Assembly (NCBI GenBank): GCA_965229445.1
Contig: OZ245876.1
Coordinates: 868,001-932,000 of the forward strand
Length of the DNA: 64,000 bases
DNA from: Owenweeksia sp965229445
GTDB lineage: Bacteria; Bacteroidota; Bacteroidia; Flavobacteriales; Schleiferiaceae
Direction: 5' to 3'
Of the stretch, positions 51,881-61,293 are shown in pieces. The translations under genes and the position numbers were made by a program. Under the pieces are notes generated by a model. The model was not told the origin of the DNA, made no database searches, and worked only from the letters and a program-made list of their open reading frames with translations. Every line of letters starts with the position of its first letter. Positions within the stretch are counted from its first letter, which is position 1.

Positions 51881-54800
51881 TTTTCAAAAGATTCAGTTCG
51901 TCTTGAGAATACCGGTGTTAAAAGTTTGATTGCCTGCCCAACAGAATGCACCTCCCCAAAGCTGAGATAAAGTTTATTATTTCTTTCTTTCATTTGAGCT
52001 TTGGGTTGATCTTTTAGGAAGTGAAGCACTTTTTGAAAACGCTCACTTTGGAAGTAGGGAGAGTTTTGATCGGAAATGAAGTAGGCGATTAAGCGCCCTT
52101 GCTTGAGTACAATTTTCTCAAATCCTATGGATTTTCCTATCCAGCGCAGACGCACAGAATTGAGTAGCTCAGAAACTTCTTCAGGTGCCGGACCAAAACG
52201 ATCTAGCAATGCTCTTTCAAAGCTAAGCAGGGCTTCGGGGTTTTCAATATTGTCCAGACTTTGATACAACCTCAAGCGCTCTTCAACTTTGTTGACATAG
52301 TTGTCGGGAATGAGAATTTCGAGATCCGTATCGATGAGAGTGTCTTCCACGTAGTCTTTCTTCTCCTGCTCTTCGGCATATAGTTCTTTAAATTCCCCGG
52401 CCTTTAGCTCCTCAATGGCTTCAGCCAGGATTTTTTGGTAGGTATCGAACCCTATGTCTGAAATAAAACCACTCTGCTCGGCACCAAGCAAGTCACCTGC
52501 ACCTCTGATTTCCAAATCACGCATGGCAATGTGCATGCCACTGCCAAGGTCGCTGTATTGCTCAATGGCAGTTAATCGCTTTCTGGCTTCATCGGTCAAA
52601 GAGTTCAGTGGTGGGGCCACCAGCTTGCAAAAAGCTTTTTTATTGCTTCTGCCCACACGACCTCGCATCTGATGCAAATCACTTAAACCTATATGATGTG
52701 CATTGTTGATAATGATGGTATTGGCGTTTGGTACATCTAGCCCATTTTCAATGATAGAGGTAGCTACCAATACATCAAATTCACCCTTGATAAAGCGCAG
52801 CATCAGGTCTTCCAATTTCTTTCCTTCCATCTGGCCGTGACCTATACCCACCTTTGCGCCGGGTATTACCCGGTTGATCATACCAGCTACCTCCTTGATA
52901 TTCTCAATTCTGTTATGAACAAAAAATACCTGGCCACCACGACTGATTTCATACATGATGGCATCCCGAATCAACTCTTCATTAAAGGGAATTATTTGGG
53001 TTTCAATTGGATGGCGATTAGGAGGGGGCGTAGTCATCACACTTAAATCGCGAGCCTGCATTAAACTAAACTGCAGGGTACGCGGAATAGGGGTAGCTGT
53101 TAAGGTGAGGGTATCTACATTAACCTTAAAATTCTTGAGTTTATCCTTAACGCTAACCCCAAATTTTTGCTCTTCATCAATAATGAGCAACCCAAGGTCA
53201 TTAAACTTTACATCTTTGCCTACCAAACGGTGGGTACCGATGATAATATCAACCTTACCTTCTTCCAGGCGTTTGAGCGTTTCAGTTTGCTCCTTGCGAC
53301 TGCGAAATCTATTGATATACTCCACATTACAAGGCAGGTCATTAAGTCGTTCCCTGAATGTTTTATAATGTTGAAAAGCCAGAATGGTCGTCGGAACCAG
53401 TATAGCTACCTGCTTGCTATCTGTAACGGCCTTGAACGCAGCTCTAATGGCAATTTCGGTTTTACCAAAACCAACATCTCCGCATATGAGTCGATCCATA
53501 GGAGTGCTGGCTTCCATATCCTGCTTAACCTCTGCAGTAGCCTTTTCCTGATCCGGGGTATCTTCATAAATAAAGCTGGCCTCAAGTTCATGTTGTAGAT
53601 AAGTGTCGGGTGAAAACTGGAAACCTTGGGTGGCTTTTCTCTTCGCATAGAGTTTAATGAGATCAAAGGCTACCTCTTTTACTCTTCGTTTTGCTTTAGC
53701 CTTGGTTTTTTGCCAGGCTCCAGATCCGAGTTTATGAGTAGTGGGAACCGTACCTTCTTTGCCATTGTAACGCGAAATTTTGTGCAGGGCATGAATGCTT
53801 ACATAAAGAACATCGCCTCCATGGTAGGTGAGCTTAATAGCCTCTTGCATTTTAGCATTTACCTCTATTTTCTGAAGACCGCCAAATTGCGCAATGCCAT
53901 GATCTATGTGAGTTACATAATCTCCTACCTGAAGACTGGTTAACTCTTTTAATGTTATCGCTTGTTTTTTTTCATAGCCAGTTCGCAGCCTGAATTTCTG
54001 ATAGCGATCAAAGATTTGGTGATCGGTATAAACAGCTTTTTTTCCTTCAGCATCTACAAATCCTTCATGCAAGCTTTGAACGAGGGGATGATAATCAGTC
54101 TCCTTCCCGATATCCTGAAATATCGCTTCAAAGCGTTCTACTTGCTTTTGATTAAGGCATAGGAGGTAGTTGTGCCAGCCCGTGTCCGTATTTTCCTGAA
54201 GGTTGTTGACTAATAAGTCGAACTGCTTATTAAAACTCGGTTGCGGCTTAATGTTGAATTCGAAAATTTTGTCGGCATTTGAAGGGGTGTCACCCCCCCA
54301 TTGTACTCTGGCAAATTCTGAGAGTTGACGGTGCATCACCTCGGCATTGATGAATAGCTCCTGAGGGGTGCTGTGATTGGTAGCCACATTAAGCTCCTGA
54401 AATGCCTCTTCAGCCTTGGCAAACAGTTCATCCAACCGCTTTTCCGCTAATCCGGGATGTTTTATCCAGATTACTGTTTGGTCGCCAATATATTCCAGAA
54501 AGCTCTGTCTAATCTCCAGCATTGCTTTGTCCTCTACATTAGGTATAAGGTCAAGGCGTTTAACTTTGTCAATACTCAATTGAGTTTCAACGTCAAAGGT
54601 GCGGATGCTATCGATTTCATCGCCAAAAAACTCCACTCGATAAGGTTGATCATGCGAGAATGAAAACAAATCCACAATTCCCCCCCGAACGGAAAACTGA
54701 CCCGGTTCTACGACAAAATCTACCCGTTCAAAATGATATTCAAACAAGGTTTCATTAATGAAGTCAATACTCAGCTCATCACCCTCTTTAATACTTAAAG

Positions 54801-55233
54801 TATTGCTGTTAAGCTGCTTGCGGGTGATAACCTGTTCAAACAAGGCATCCGGGTAACTAACAATTACCGCAGGTTTTCTCCGGCTATTAATTCGGTTTAG
54901 AACCTCAGCCCGCAGCAGCACATTGGCATTATCTGTTTCCTCCACCTGATAGGGACGTCGGTAAGATCCGGGATAGAAGAGAACATCTCGTTCTCCTATT
55001 AAACTTTCTATATCATTTAAAAAGTAGGCCGCTTCTTCTTTGTCGGATAAAATAAAGAGGTGAGGCCGCTCCGAATGCTGGAAACAGGCGGCGCCGGCCA
55101 ATGAAGTGAACGATCCCGACAATCCCCTTAAAAATAAATGAGCTCTGGAATTGTCTTTGAATACCTCCGCTAAGGCTAAAAACCGTGCATCGTTGAGGTA
55201 GTCCCGTATAAATTTATTTACCTGTTCTGTCAT
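51874..55233 (-). CDS. mfd: Transcription-repair coupling factor
   Basis: Superfamily 2 DNA translocase of 1119 residues that removes stalled RNA polymerase and recruits UvrA. Domains in order: UvrB-like N-terminal module (about 30-330), RNAP-interacting CarD-like domain (about 440-505, QVGDYVTHIDHGIAQFGGL), helicase motor with Walker A ICGDVGFGKTEIAIRAA near 587 and Walker B LLIIDEEQKFGV near 685, QMRGRVGRSNK (motif VI), and C-terminal TRCF domain. The stop codon lies inside the heptamer tract at 51851-51880. Upstream is a TAnnTTTG box with a hairpin in the leader. Confidence 0.97.
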   Translation of the reverse strand: MTEQVNKFIRDYLNDARFLALAEVFKDNSRAHLFLRGLSGSFTSLAGAACFQHSERPHLFILSDKEEAAYFLNDIESLIGERDVLFYPGSYRRPYQVEETDNANVLLRAEVLNRINSRRKPAVIVSYPDALFEQVITRKQLNSNTLSIKEGDELSIDFINETLFEYHFERVDFVVEPGQFSVRGGIVDLFSFSHDQPYRVEFFGDEIDSIRTFDVETQLSIDKVKRLDLIPNVEDKAMLEIRQSFLEYIGDQTVIWIKHPGLAEKRLDELFAKAEEAFQELNVATNHSTPQELFINAEVMHRQLSEFARVQWGGDTPSNADKIFEFNIKPQPSFNKQFDLLVNNLQENTDTGWHNYLLCLNQKQVERFEAIFQDIGKETDYHPLVQSLHEGFVDAEGKKAVYTDHQIFDRYQKFRLRTGYEKKQAITLKELTSLQVGDYVTHIDHGIAQFGGLQKIEVNAKMQEAIKLTYHGGDVLYVSIHALHKISRYNGKEGTVPTTHKLGSGAWQKTKAKAKRRVKEVAFDLIKLYAKRKATQGFQFSPDTYLQHELEASFIYEDTPDQEKATAEVKQDMEASTPMDRLICGDVGFGKTEIAIRAAFKAVTDSKQVAILVPTTILAFQHYKTFRERLNDLPCNVEYINRFRSRKEQTETLKRLEEGKVDIIIGTHRLVGKDVKFNDLGLLIIDEEQKFGVSVKDKLKNFKVNVDTLTLTATPIPRTLQFSLMQARDLSVMTTPPPNRHPIETQIIPFNEELIRDAIMYEISRGGQVFFVHNRIENIKEVAGMINRVIPGAKVGIGHGQMEGKKLEDLMLRFIKGEFDVLVATSIIENGLDVPNANTIIINNAHHIGLSDLHQMRGRVGRSNKKAFCKLVAPPLNSLTDEARKRLTAIEQYSDLGSGMHIAMRDLEIRGAGDLLGAEQSGFISDIGFDTYQKILAEAIEELKAGEFKELYAEEQEKKDYVEDTLIDTDLEILIPDNYVNKVEERLRLYQSLDNIENPEALLSFERALLDRFGPAPEEVSELLNSVRLRWIGKSIGFEKIVLKQGRLIAYFISDQNSPYFQSERFQKVLHFLKDQPKAQMKERNNKLYLSFGEVHSVGQAIKLLTPVFSRRTESFEKE

Positions 55234-55248
55234 TTAGAAAATAGCAAA

Positions 55249-55278
55249 CCACCCCAATTCGTATTGGAATCAGGGTGG
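55249..55278 (-). promoter_or_regulatory. Stem-loop in the mfd leader
   Basis: CCACCC (55249-55254) pairs with GGGTGG (55273-55278), and ATTC with GAAT inside, around a short loop. It lies between the -7 box at 55285 and the mfd start at 55233, so it would be at the very 5' end of the mRNA; it could equally end the transcript of the gene at 55354. Confidence 0.5.
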
Positions 55279-55284
55279 ATTGGA

Positions 55285-55292
55285 CAAAAGTA
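55285..55292 (-). promoter_or_regulatory. -7 promoter box for mfd
   Basis: TACTTTTG on the minus strand, exact TAnnTTTG match, 51 bases before the mfd ATG; no clear TTG at -33. Confidence 0.45.
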
Positions 55293-55353
55293 AACAAGTA
55301 GAAAGGAAAATAGATTTGAATTAAACCAATCATTTCCCTTCTGCCCCCGGGAA

Positions 55354-55836
55354 TCACAAACCTGCAATCACTCCAGTCTTTACAATGTCTCCAAGAATTT
55401 CAAAGAGCTTGAATTTCTTTGCGGGCTTTTCACTGCCAGGGTTGTATTCTTCCGAACTTACTACTTCTGTAGGCTCATCCTCTGAATTAACAGCATGAGA
55501 TTTAGCCGACATTGAAATATCAATTCTGGACGATTTATGCGGTTGCAGATAGACTACCTCAATAGTTTCAGATACAAATTCATCTGAAAACACTTCGATT
55601 TTATAGGCACCAGCTTCCAGGGAGTCCGTTTTATACCGACCATCAAAACCAGTGGTAATACTGGTCACAACCATTCCATCGCTATTGCGAAGAATTAAAT
55701 TAGCATGAGAAATATTCTCAAAGCTTTCTCGGGAATAAATACGGCCTTCCAGCACCGCATTTTGGGCAAAAAATCCTAAGGAGATGAACAATCCAATGAT
55801 AAGAAAGACCCCCCTTACTCGCGCATCACTTTTCAT
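55354..55836 (-). CDS. Exported protein with carboxypeptidase-regulatory-like domain
   Basis: 160 residues: signal peptide (cleavage near FFAQN), then one Ig-like CarboxypepD-regulatory domain (about 27-110) with VLEGRIYSRESF, ATLI-type LILRNSDG and TGFDGRYKTDSLEAGAYKIEV, then an acidic linker and a hydrophobic C-terminal stretch (about 143-160). Such stand-alone domains are common in Bacteroidota envelope proteins. No specific function can be given. It precedes mfd with a 120-base gap. Confidence 0.8.
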   Translation of the reverse strand: MKSDARVRGVFLIIGLFISLGFFAQNAVLEGRIYSRESFENISHANLILRNSDGMVVTSITTGFDGRYKTDSLEAGAYKIEVFSDEFVSETIEVVYLQPHKSSRIDISMSAKSHAVNSEDEPTEVVSSEEYNPGSEKPAKKFKLFEILGDIVKTGVIAGL

Positions 55837-55999
55837 AGTAGCAAAATTTAAGGGTTACAGTTCCTGAATGTTTCTTATCCGTATTTCAGTCAGGTGGCAG
55901 CAATACGAACACTTGCAATTTAACAGGTAGGTAGTCTGTGGGAGGTCTGTATTATTTCGACTACTATGCACGCATAGGGTTGTCCGAAAACCTTGTTTA

Positions 56000-56755
56000 T
56001 CAGGTTTTTTTGTTTACAATAGTACTGGTTGCCTGGTCAGTAGGAAGTATCAGGACATCTGCTAAATTGACATGTTGGGGCCGAGTAGCCATAAAAAGAA
56101 TAAGTTCTGCAATGTCTATGGCTTGTAGAGCATCATAGTTCTCATAAACTCCTTTTGCCTTGCTGGAATCTCCTTTAAATCGCACTAAGGAGAATTCAGT
56201 TTCCACCAGACCAGGAGCTATTTGAGAAACTTTAATCCCATGTTGATTAAGATCGATGCGCATACCGGTATTGATTGAATCTACCGCAGCCTTGCTAGCA
56301 CAATAAACATTGCCATTAGGGTAAACTTCTCTTCCGGCAATAGACCCAATATTGATGATATGTCCAGAATTACGTTCAATCATACCTGGAATAATACAAT
56401 TTGAAACGTACAAAAGACCTTTCACGTTGATATCAATCATGGCTTCCCAATCCGTCAAGCTGCCTTCCTGAATAGGAGATAGACCGTGGGCATTACCAGC
56501 ATTGTTTATTAGGAGATCTATCTTTTTCCATGTTGTAGGTAATGAGGAAATAGCTTCTTCAACTGCAGAAATATTTGCCACATCAAAGTTCAGCGTAATG
56601 ATATCGGTACGTTTTCCCAGCTCTGAAGACAAGTCCTTCAGTCGTTCTTCACGCCGTCCGGTAGCAATTATCTTAAACTGATTTTCAGCGAGCAGGTTGC
56701 AAGTTGCTTTTCCTATTCCGGATGTTGCTCCTGTGATGAAAGCAATTTTAGACAT
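56000..56755 (-). CDS. Short-chain dehydrogenase/reductase (YdfG-like)
   Basis: 251-residue Rossmann oxidoreductase. Cofactor motif FITGATSGIGKATCNLL at residue 6 with basic TGRREERL after strand 2 suggesting NADPH; NNAGNA motif, catalytic Ser in INIGSIAG and YCASK (Tyr/Lys near 155). The C-terminal NLADVLILPTDQA resembles YdfG (3-hydroxy acid dehydrogenase). Substrate unknown. A GC-hairpin repeat lies upstream at 56849-56900. Confidence 0.88.
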   Translation of the reverse strand: MSKIAFITGATSGIGKATCNLLAENQFKIIATGRREERLKDLSSELGKRTDIITLNFDVANISAVEEAISSLPTTWKKIDLLINNAGNAHGLSPIQEGSLTDWEAMIDINVKGLLYVSNCIIPGMIERNSGHIINIGSIAGREVYPNGNVYCASKAAVDSINTGMRIDLNQHGIKVSQIAPGLVETEFSLVRFKGDSSKAKGVYENYDALQAIDIAELILFMATRPQHVNLADVLILPTDQATSTIVNKKT

Positions 56756-56848
56756 GGGCTATTGCTGGTGTTAGTGTTGATGATTGATAAAAGTACTGGG
56801 AATTGCTTAGAAAAAAGTGCTAAATATTGAGGAGTTGTGTTGAAAGCT

Positions 56849-56900
56849 GGCGGCGATAGCCGCCCCGGGGACTTGCTACCCGCAAGCCCCATTATAAATA
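56849..56900 (+). repeat. Double hairpin with A/T-rich tail (dispersed family)
   Basis: First stem GGCGGC-GATA-GCCGCC (56849-56864); second stem GGGGACTTGC and GCAAGCCCC (56867-56890) around TACCC; tail ATTATAAATATCGC. The loop CTACCCGC recurs at 61147-61156. Placed between the SDR and the T9SS cargo gene. Confidence 0.65.
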
Positions 56901-57034
56901 TCGCAAACTGCATTATACCGTTCAAGTAAAACCCTATGAACCGGTCTTTTGGCTTTGTGAGAAGGGACATACATTAAACCTGGTTCTTAGATGTTTAATT
57001 CTATGTAGGGATGCTTATGGGTCTGATTGGCTTA

Positions 57035-57952
57035 TTACCTTATTAGGATCCGAGTAAATCCAATTGCCTGATCCTTAGAACGAAGTAATATAGTGTGAAG
57101 GCCGGGCCGTAGATCAGTGACATCTACTGACACCTTTTTCCCTGCCCCTGAACGTTGCACCCTAACCAGGGCTCCATGACCGTTAATGATGTGTAATTCA
57201 AATTCAGGGAAATATTCACCTGCTTCTACCACCACTGTGCTTCCTGCTACAGGGTTAGGGTAAGAGACCAGGGACGGTGTATTATGAAACTCCTTTATAT
57301 CCGAACATCCTCCACTATTATCGATCACAATCTGATCTATTATCCAACCATCCTTTCGTTCAGCAATACTATCAGAAATAAAGGTAAAACGTAGTTGTGT
57401 CCACCAAAAAGTCTTAATAGCGAAACAGGGGAACTGTATCACAGTCTGTACCCACCCTGTATCATTACCACTATGTCCGATTAATCCATTCGTAAGGGAA
57501 TCAGAATCTTTATAAAGGTTGTAAACTTCTAAACCGTAAATACTTGAAGGAAGTGGATAAAAACCTATCGTATCATGCAGGAGTATCCAGCTATTACCTT
57601 GGTCTAATGACAATTCGACAAAGGCACCGTCTTTACCAGATGTAGAGTTCATTCGGTGAAAAAAACTAACTGAAGGTTGATATCCGAAAAGATCAAACCC
57701 TAAAGTAAAGCTAGAATGACTATTGGGAGGGTAAGGGAGGGATGTGTCGGTCATGATAGCTCTTGTTCCGGCATAAGCAAAATCAAGTAAGCTTTTTGAT
57801 GGAACCCCAATCTGCCAGCAGTTATTTGGGTTGATTGGATCAATAGTAACTCTTTGCACAGGTGAGGAAAAATCTATCGTATCAATATAATTCTGCGCAA
57901 TAAGCATGTTAATGCAACAAAAGAATAAACCAATAGAAAGAAAAGGCTTCAA
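57035..57952 (-). CDS. T9SS-exported protein of unknown function
   Basis: 305 residues from a TTG at 57952. The frame is open further upstream but lacks a signal; from this TTG the N-terminus reads as a typical signal peptide (MKPFLSIGLFF, cleavage near LIAQN). A one-mismatch TAnnTTTG-like box (TACCTTTA) lies at 57979-57986. The middle is a beta-rich domain (DQGNSWILLHDT, DGWIIDQIVIDN) resembling a jelly-roll/MAM-like module. The C-terminal 80 residues (SYPNPVAGSTVVV ... LRPGLHTILLRS) are a type A T9SS sorting domain. Binding partner unknown. Confidence 0.8.
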   Translation of the reverse strand: MKPFLSIGLFFCCINMLIAQNYIDTIDFSSPVQRVTIDPINPNNCWQIGVPSKSLLDFAYAGTRAIMTDTSLPYPPNSHSSFTLGFDLFGYQPSVSFFHRMNSTSGKDGAFVELSLDQGNSWILLHDTIGFYPLPSSIYGLEVYNLYKDSDSLTNGLIGHSGNDTGWVQTVIQFPCFAIKTFWWTQLRFTFISDSIAERKDGWIIDQIVIDNSGGCSDIKEFHNTPSLVSYPNPVAGSTVVVEAGEYFPEFELHIINGHGALVRVQRSGAGKKVSVDVTDLRPGLHTILLRSKDQAIGFTRILIR

Positions 57953-58789
57953 GATGATAGGGGTTAGATTTAGCTCACTAAAGGTACTAACCAAGGTAAC
58001 ACCAATTGATTCTAAATTATTCAGATGGCAAAAGATGATGGATAGATCTGATACGGGTTGAGGTTGAAGTTTCCACAAGGATGGGATGGTTTACAGTATG
58101 AATAGTTCCCTGGGGAAGCAGTTGGCTGTCTAGAGGAACAGTCATCTTCCTCTCGTGCCCATTTTAAAGCTAGATCAAATGATTCAAAATGACAATCAAT
58201 ATCTGACGAGTAGGGCTGCTTGATATGTGTGATGGATGTGCGGCATGATGAAGGCACCCCAAGGGGAACAGCACCCCTGTCCCCAATATTAAGCTAGGCA
58301 AAAAAATGACAGGTGACAATGTGCAATTGACTGAGCACGGGGTTAAGTTGATGAGTAGTGGCGGTAGGGTGATGAAGGCGCCCCAAGGGGAACAGCACCC
58401 CTGTCCCCAGTCTTAAATTAGGGAATTATGTTAAATCGGTCAAGTTGGTTTAGAGGAGTTGTGCAGTTGAATTTGTGACTTGGGATAGACTAGAAGTGGG
58501 CGCCCCCAGGAGGAACAGCAGCTTTGACACTACTTAAAAATACGAACTGGGACAAGCTTGCCCAAGGCGATTTTCGGTAGTTTAGGTGATGATAATCGCT
58601 ACCTTGCTATAATAGTACCAACACTATATGGAGGTGCGGCTAGCTTAAAGCTCAGTCAAACCTGGCATGCTTGTCCTGCACGCTCTAGCCCACTACACAA
58701 ATAATCCCTCTAACAACTTCACTCTTAACCGGCATCAGGCAAACCAACTAATCTTCGTAAATAGCTCTTTCATCTTCTTCGCTATATCC
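57953..58789. other. Long noncoding stretch with a tandem repeat array
   Basis: 837 bases between two T9SS cargo genes. No gene is supported: open frames at 58021-58257 and 58667-59047 have no similarity or signal and the second runs into the neighbouring gene. The main content is the four-unit repeat array at 58125-58620. Confidence 0.6.
58125..58620 (+). repeat. Tandem array of four about 125-bp units with hairpin cores
   Basis: The core word GAGGAACAG or GGGGAACAG recurs at 58133, 58263, 58387 and 58510, spacings 130, 124 and 123. In units 2 and 3 it is part of a hairpin GGGG(A)ACAG ... CTGTCCCC followed by a TTAA(A/G)NTAGG tail. Units 2 and 3 share GATGAAGGC plus the hairpin almost exactly; units 1 and 4 are decayed (58133 keeps an AGAGGAA/TTCCTCT stem). 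Between units 1 and 2 the body also shares TGACAAT and CTGA words. Confidence 0.7.
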
Positions 58790-60952
58790 TTAATAGGTTT
58801 TAATCACCCGCTCAGTTACCCATTTACCATCGTGAATAAATCTTATAAAATAGGTACCTACAGGATAAGAAATGAGATTAATCTTAACACTACTTCTACC
58901 ATTTACCAGTTCGCGCACCAGTATCTTACCTCTAAGATCAGTAAGATAGATTTCCTCGATCTTGTGATTGAATTCAACATGTACAACATCATGGGTGGGA
59001 TTGGGAAACAAATGCCAGTTGAATTTCTCGCTATACCTCTTTTTTAAAATTTTATTAATGTCCCTGGGATTTATTTGAGATATATTACTGCTATCTGATC
59101 CATCAATATTAGTGGAGTCTAAGTGAGCTAACTGAAGAGAGTCGCTTACAGTCTTCTGCAATAAATCCTGTGAAGACCTGGTACACTTAGCAGTAAACGC
59201 AAACTGATGAATCAGTCTGACCATAAGATCGTTCAGTAATTCTACTTCGTAAGAATCCGTAGTTGGTTCAATATGAGCATTGCCAACTCCGCTATCATCC
59301 GTAAGGAAGGTGTAAGTACCATTGGTGGTCAGGGCCAATGAACGGAGGAGATACTCTGTGCTTTTATCTATGCCACTTGAGGCAATGGGAATAATGCGGA
59401 TTCCACTCTCGGCAGCTCTGGCTATTAGTTTTTGGATTTCTGCGACTTTTTCTGAATCATAATGTGGAGGTGCATCAAGGATTAGGAACATAATTCTGGT
59501 GATGGCAATTTCACTCCATGAAAGTTGATTTATACTAAGATCTAGAGCTTCATTTACTGCTTCGGGAAAATCACCACCCCCTCCAGCGTTTTGCTCCTTG
59601 ATAAAGTCTAACCCCTTGTTTATGTCCATACTAAAATCAATATGTCGAGTAATGTATTCATCACCTTCGTCTCGATAGAAAACACTTCCCAGTCGAATAT
59701 TGATGTTGGTTAGCGTAGCATTTACATTTGAAATAACATCGCCTAACTCAGCTTTTAAATAGTTAATTTCATCCCCCATAGATCCAGTTGCATCAACTAC
59801 AAAACAGATGTCAACAAGATTTGGAATATGGCATTTCTGATCTATTTGAAGGAGGTTAATTCCCTGCTGAAATAGCTTGGGCTTATTGATGACATATCGA
59901 AGAGAATTTTTCTCTACCTCAATAAATTCTACCTGTTCTTTATCCGAAAAAAGATTCTTCCATAACTCTGCCTTACCAGTATTATCAGTTTTGGCACTAA
60001 ACAGAGTGGAACCAGATGTGCCCTTTAATTTCACAACTCCGTCAATCACTGGTGCTCCATTAGTGTAACTTAACTGAATTGAATAACGCTCGGTAGGATT
60101 TATGGCCCAATGTTCCTTCCATGTTTCAAATTCTGAATTGGTGAAGTCTTCCCAAAGTTCCCATTTCCCAAAGTCATTCAGCTCGCCTGCCGTAAGGATT
60201 CGGGCATATTTATTCCACTGTGGTTCCTCTTCTATAGCATCGTCCTTATCATAATGAATCTGTTGTGGACTTATAAAATCAATCTCATAATCATATAGCG
60301 GATTAGGATGATCTCCAATACTGGCCGGCGTGCCTCCAGTAAGAATTGGAGACTGTGCGATTGCAGCTTGAGGGATATTTACCGAGCCGTGCACCATAAT
60401 ACCGTCAATAAAATACACGGTTCCTTCGGATCTTGAGCCGCGTACCTCGGCATGTGGATAAACATCAGATGTTATTCCTGCGGAAGGCGTCGCCAATGAT
60501 TCAATATCTCTGACAGCCATAAACCTAATGTCTTCTGCCGTGATTATACTGCTGGATTTAGATTTTTCAAGAAGCGGTCTGCGACATTCTATTATCACTT
60601 CCTGGAGCATTTCTGATTGTTCCTGCAATTCAAAATTCTGATACATGATAGCATTGGTGTTGATCTGAATATCGATCACCTTCATTGAAGCATATCCCGT
60701 AAACGAAGCTACTACATCATAGATGCCCGGTGGAATGGGATTGATATTGTAACGACCATCCACGTCGCTTGTACCACCGGTTACCACATTACCTTTCTTT
60801 CCGTATATGACGATAGTGGCAAAGGGAATTGGTTCTGAGAGATTTGCGTCTACTATAACTCCTCTAAGAGATCCTGGGCGAGTTTGGGCTGTGATTGTCA
60901 GCATGAAACACAAGGATAACAAGCCGACTGCCACGATTTTTATTGATTTCAT
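58790..60952 (-). CDS. T9SS-exported fusion of regulatory domain, TonB plug and vWA
   Basis: 720 residues: signal peptide (cleavage near TITAQ), CarboxypepD-regulatory-like domain (about 28-115), then a TonB-receptor plug-like domain (about 117-215) with EVIIECRRPLLEKSKSSSII, VYFIDGIMVHGSVNIPQ and SPILTGGTPASIGD. No beta-barrel follows. Instead a spacer and a vWA domain (about 378-565, MIDAS VDATGSMGDE near 387) come next, then a type A T9SS sorting domain in the last 75 residues (HLFPNPTHDVVHVEF ... YPVGTYFIRFIH). The domain order is unlike SusC or ordinary TonB receptors. Likely surface-exposed; role unknown. Confidence 0.85.
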   Translation of the reverse strand: MKSIKIVAVGLLSLCFMLTITAQTRPGSLRGVIVDANLSEPIPFATIVIYGKKGNVVTGGTSDVDGRYNINPIPPGIYDVVASFTGYASMKVIDIQINTNAIMYQNFELQEQSEMLQEVIIECRRPLLEKSKSSSIITAEDIRFMAVRDIESLATPSAGITSDVYPHAEVRGSRSEGTVYFIDGIMVHGSVNIPQAAIAQSPILTGGTPASIGDHPNPLYDYEIDFISPQQIHYDKDDAIEEEPQWNKYARILTAGELNDFGKWELWEDFTNSEFETWKEHWAINPTERYSIQLSYTNGAPVIDGVVKLKGTSGSTLFSAKTDNTGKAELWKNLFSDKEQVEFIEVEKNSLRYVINKPKLFQQGINLLQIDQKCHIPNLVDICFVVDATGSMGDEINYLKAELGDVISNVNATLTNINIRLGSVFYRDEGDEYITRHIDFSMDINKGLDFIKEQNAGGGGDFPEAVNEALDLSINQLSWSEIAITRIMFLILDAPPHYDSEKVAEIQKLIARAAESGIRIIPIASSGIDKSTEYLLRSLALTTNGTYTFLTDDSGVGNAHIEPTTDSYEVELLNDLMVRLIHQFAFTAKCTRSSQDLLQKTVSDSLQLAHLDSTNIDGSDSSNISQINPRDINKILKKRYSEKFNWHLFPNPTHDVVHVEFNHKIEEIYLTDLRGKILVRELVNGRSSVKINLISYPVGTYFIRFIHDGKWVTERVIKTY

Positions 60953-61293
60953 AGCACAGAAATATTAATTTGACAATGGGAAGGAAATGATCCAGATGCC
61001 GGCCAGATTTAAATTGTGTTATTCCCTTTATTAGTTAGAACTCACGAACTGATAATCGTTGCCTGAGCCAGCAGAATGAAGGGTATTAAGAGAGGGGAAT
61101 TGTTGGAAAGGATTATTTGAAAGGAGCCACATGACCGGTGGGGGAAGACTACCCGCCTCCCCTAGTATCAATATGCCAATAATATTGACACCAGTCAATC
61201 AATATTGGATGAATCACCAGGATCAATTTACAAAGTATACAATGCTGCAAATAAGGGTGCCGAATCTAAATGACTATCGCGAGACCGTAGAGT
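60953..61293. other. Noncoding stretch upstream of the vWA fusion gene
   Basis: 341 bases with no gene; it holds one GC-hairpin/tail copy at 61139-61180 and no recognised promoter. Confidence 0.5.
61139..61180 (+). repeat. GC-hairpin/tail repeat, divergent copy
   Basis: GGGGGA ... TCCCC stem around a loop containing CTACCCGC, followed by tail TAGTATCAATATGCC. The loop word also occurs in the copy at 56849. Confidence 0.5.

Noticed and set aside
58021..58257. 78-codon open frame on the minus strand near the repeat array
   Set aside because: Composed of low-similarity sequence crossing the array; no support as a gene.
58125..58620. Array considered as a CRISPR
   Set aside because: Units are 123-130 bp with a divergent body, not short repeats with regular spacers, and no cas genes are present.
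58667..59047. 126-codon open frame on the plus strand
   Set aside because: It overlaps the opposite strand of the vWA fusion gene and lacks similarity or a promoter.
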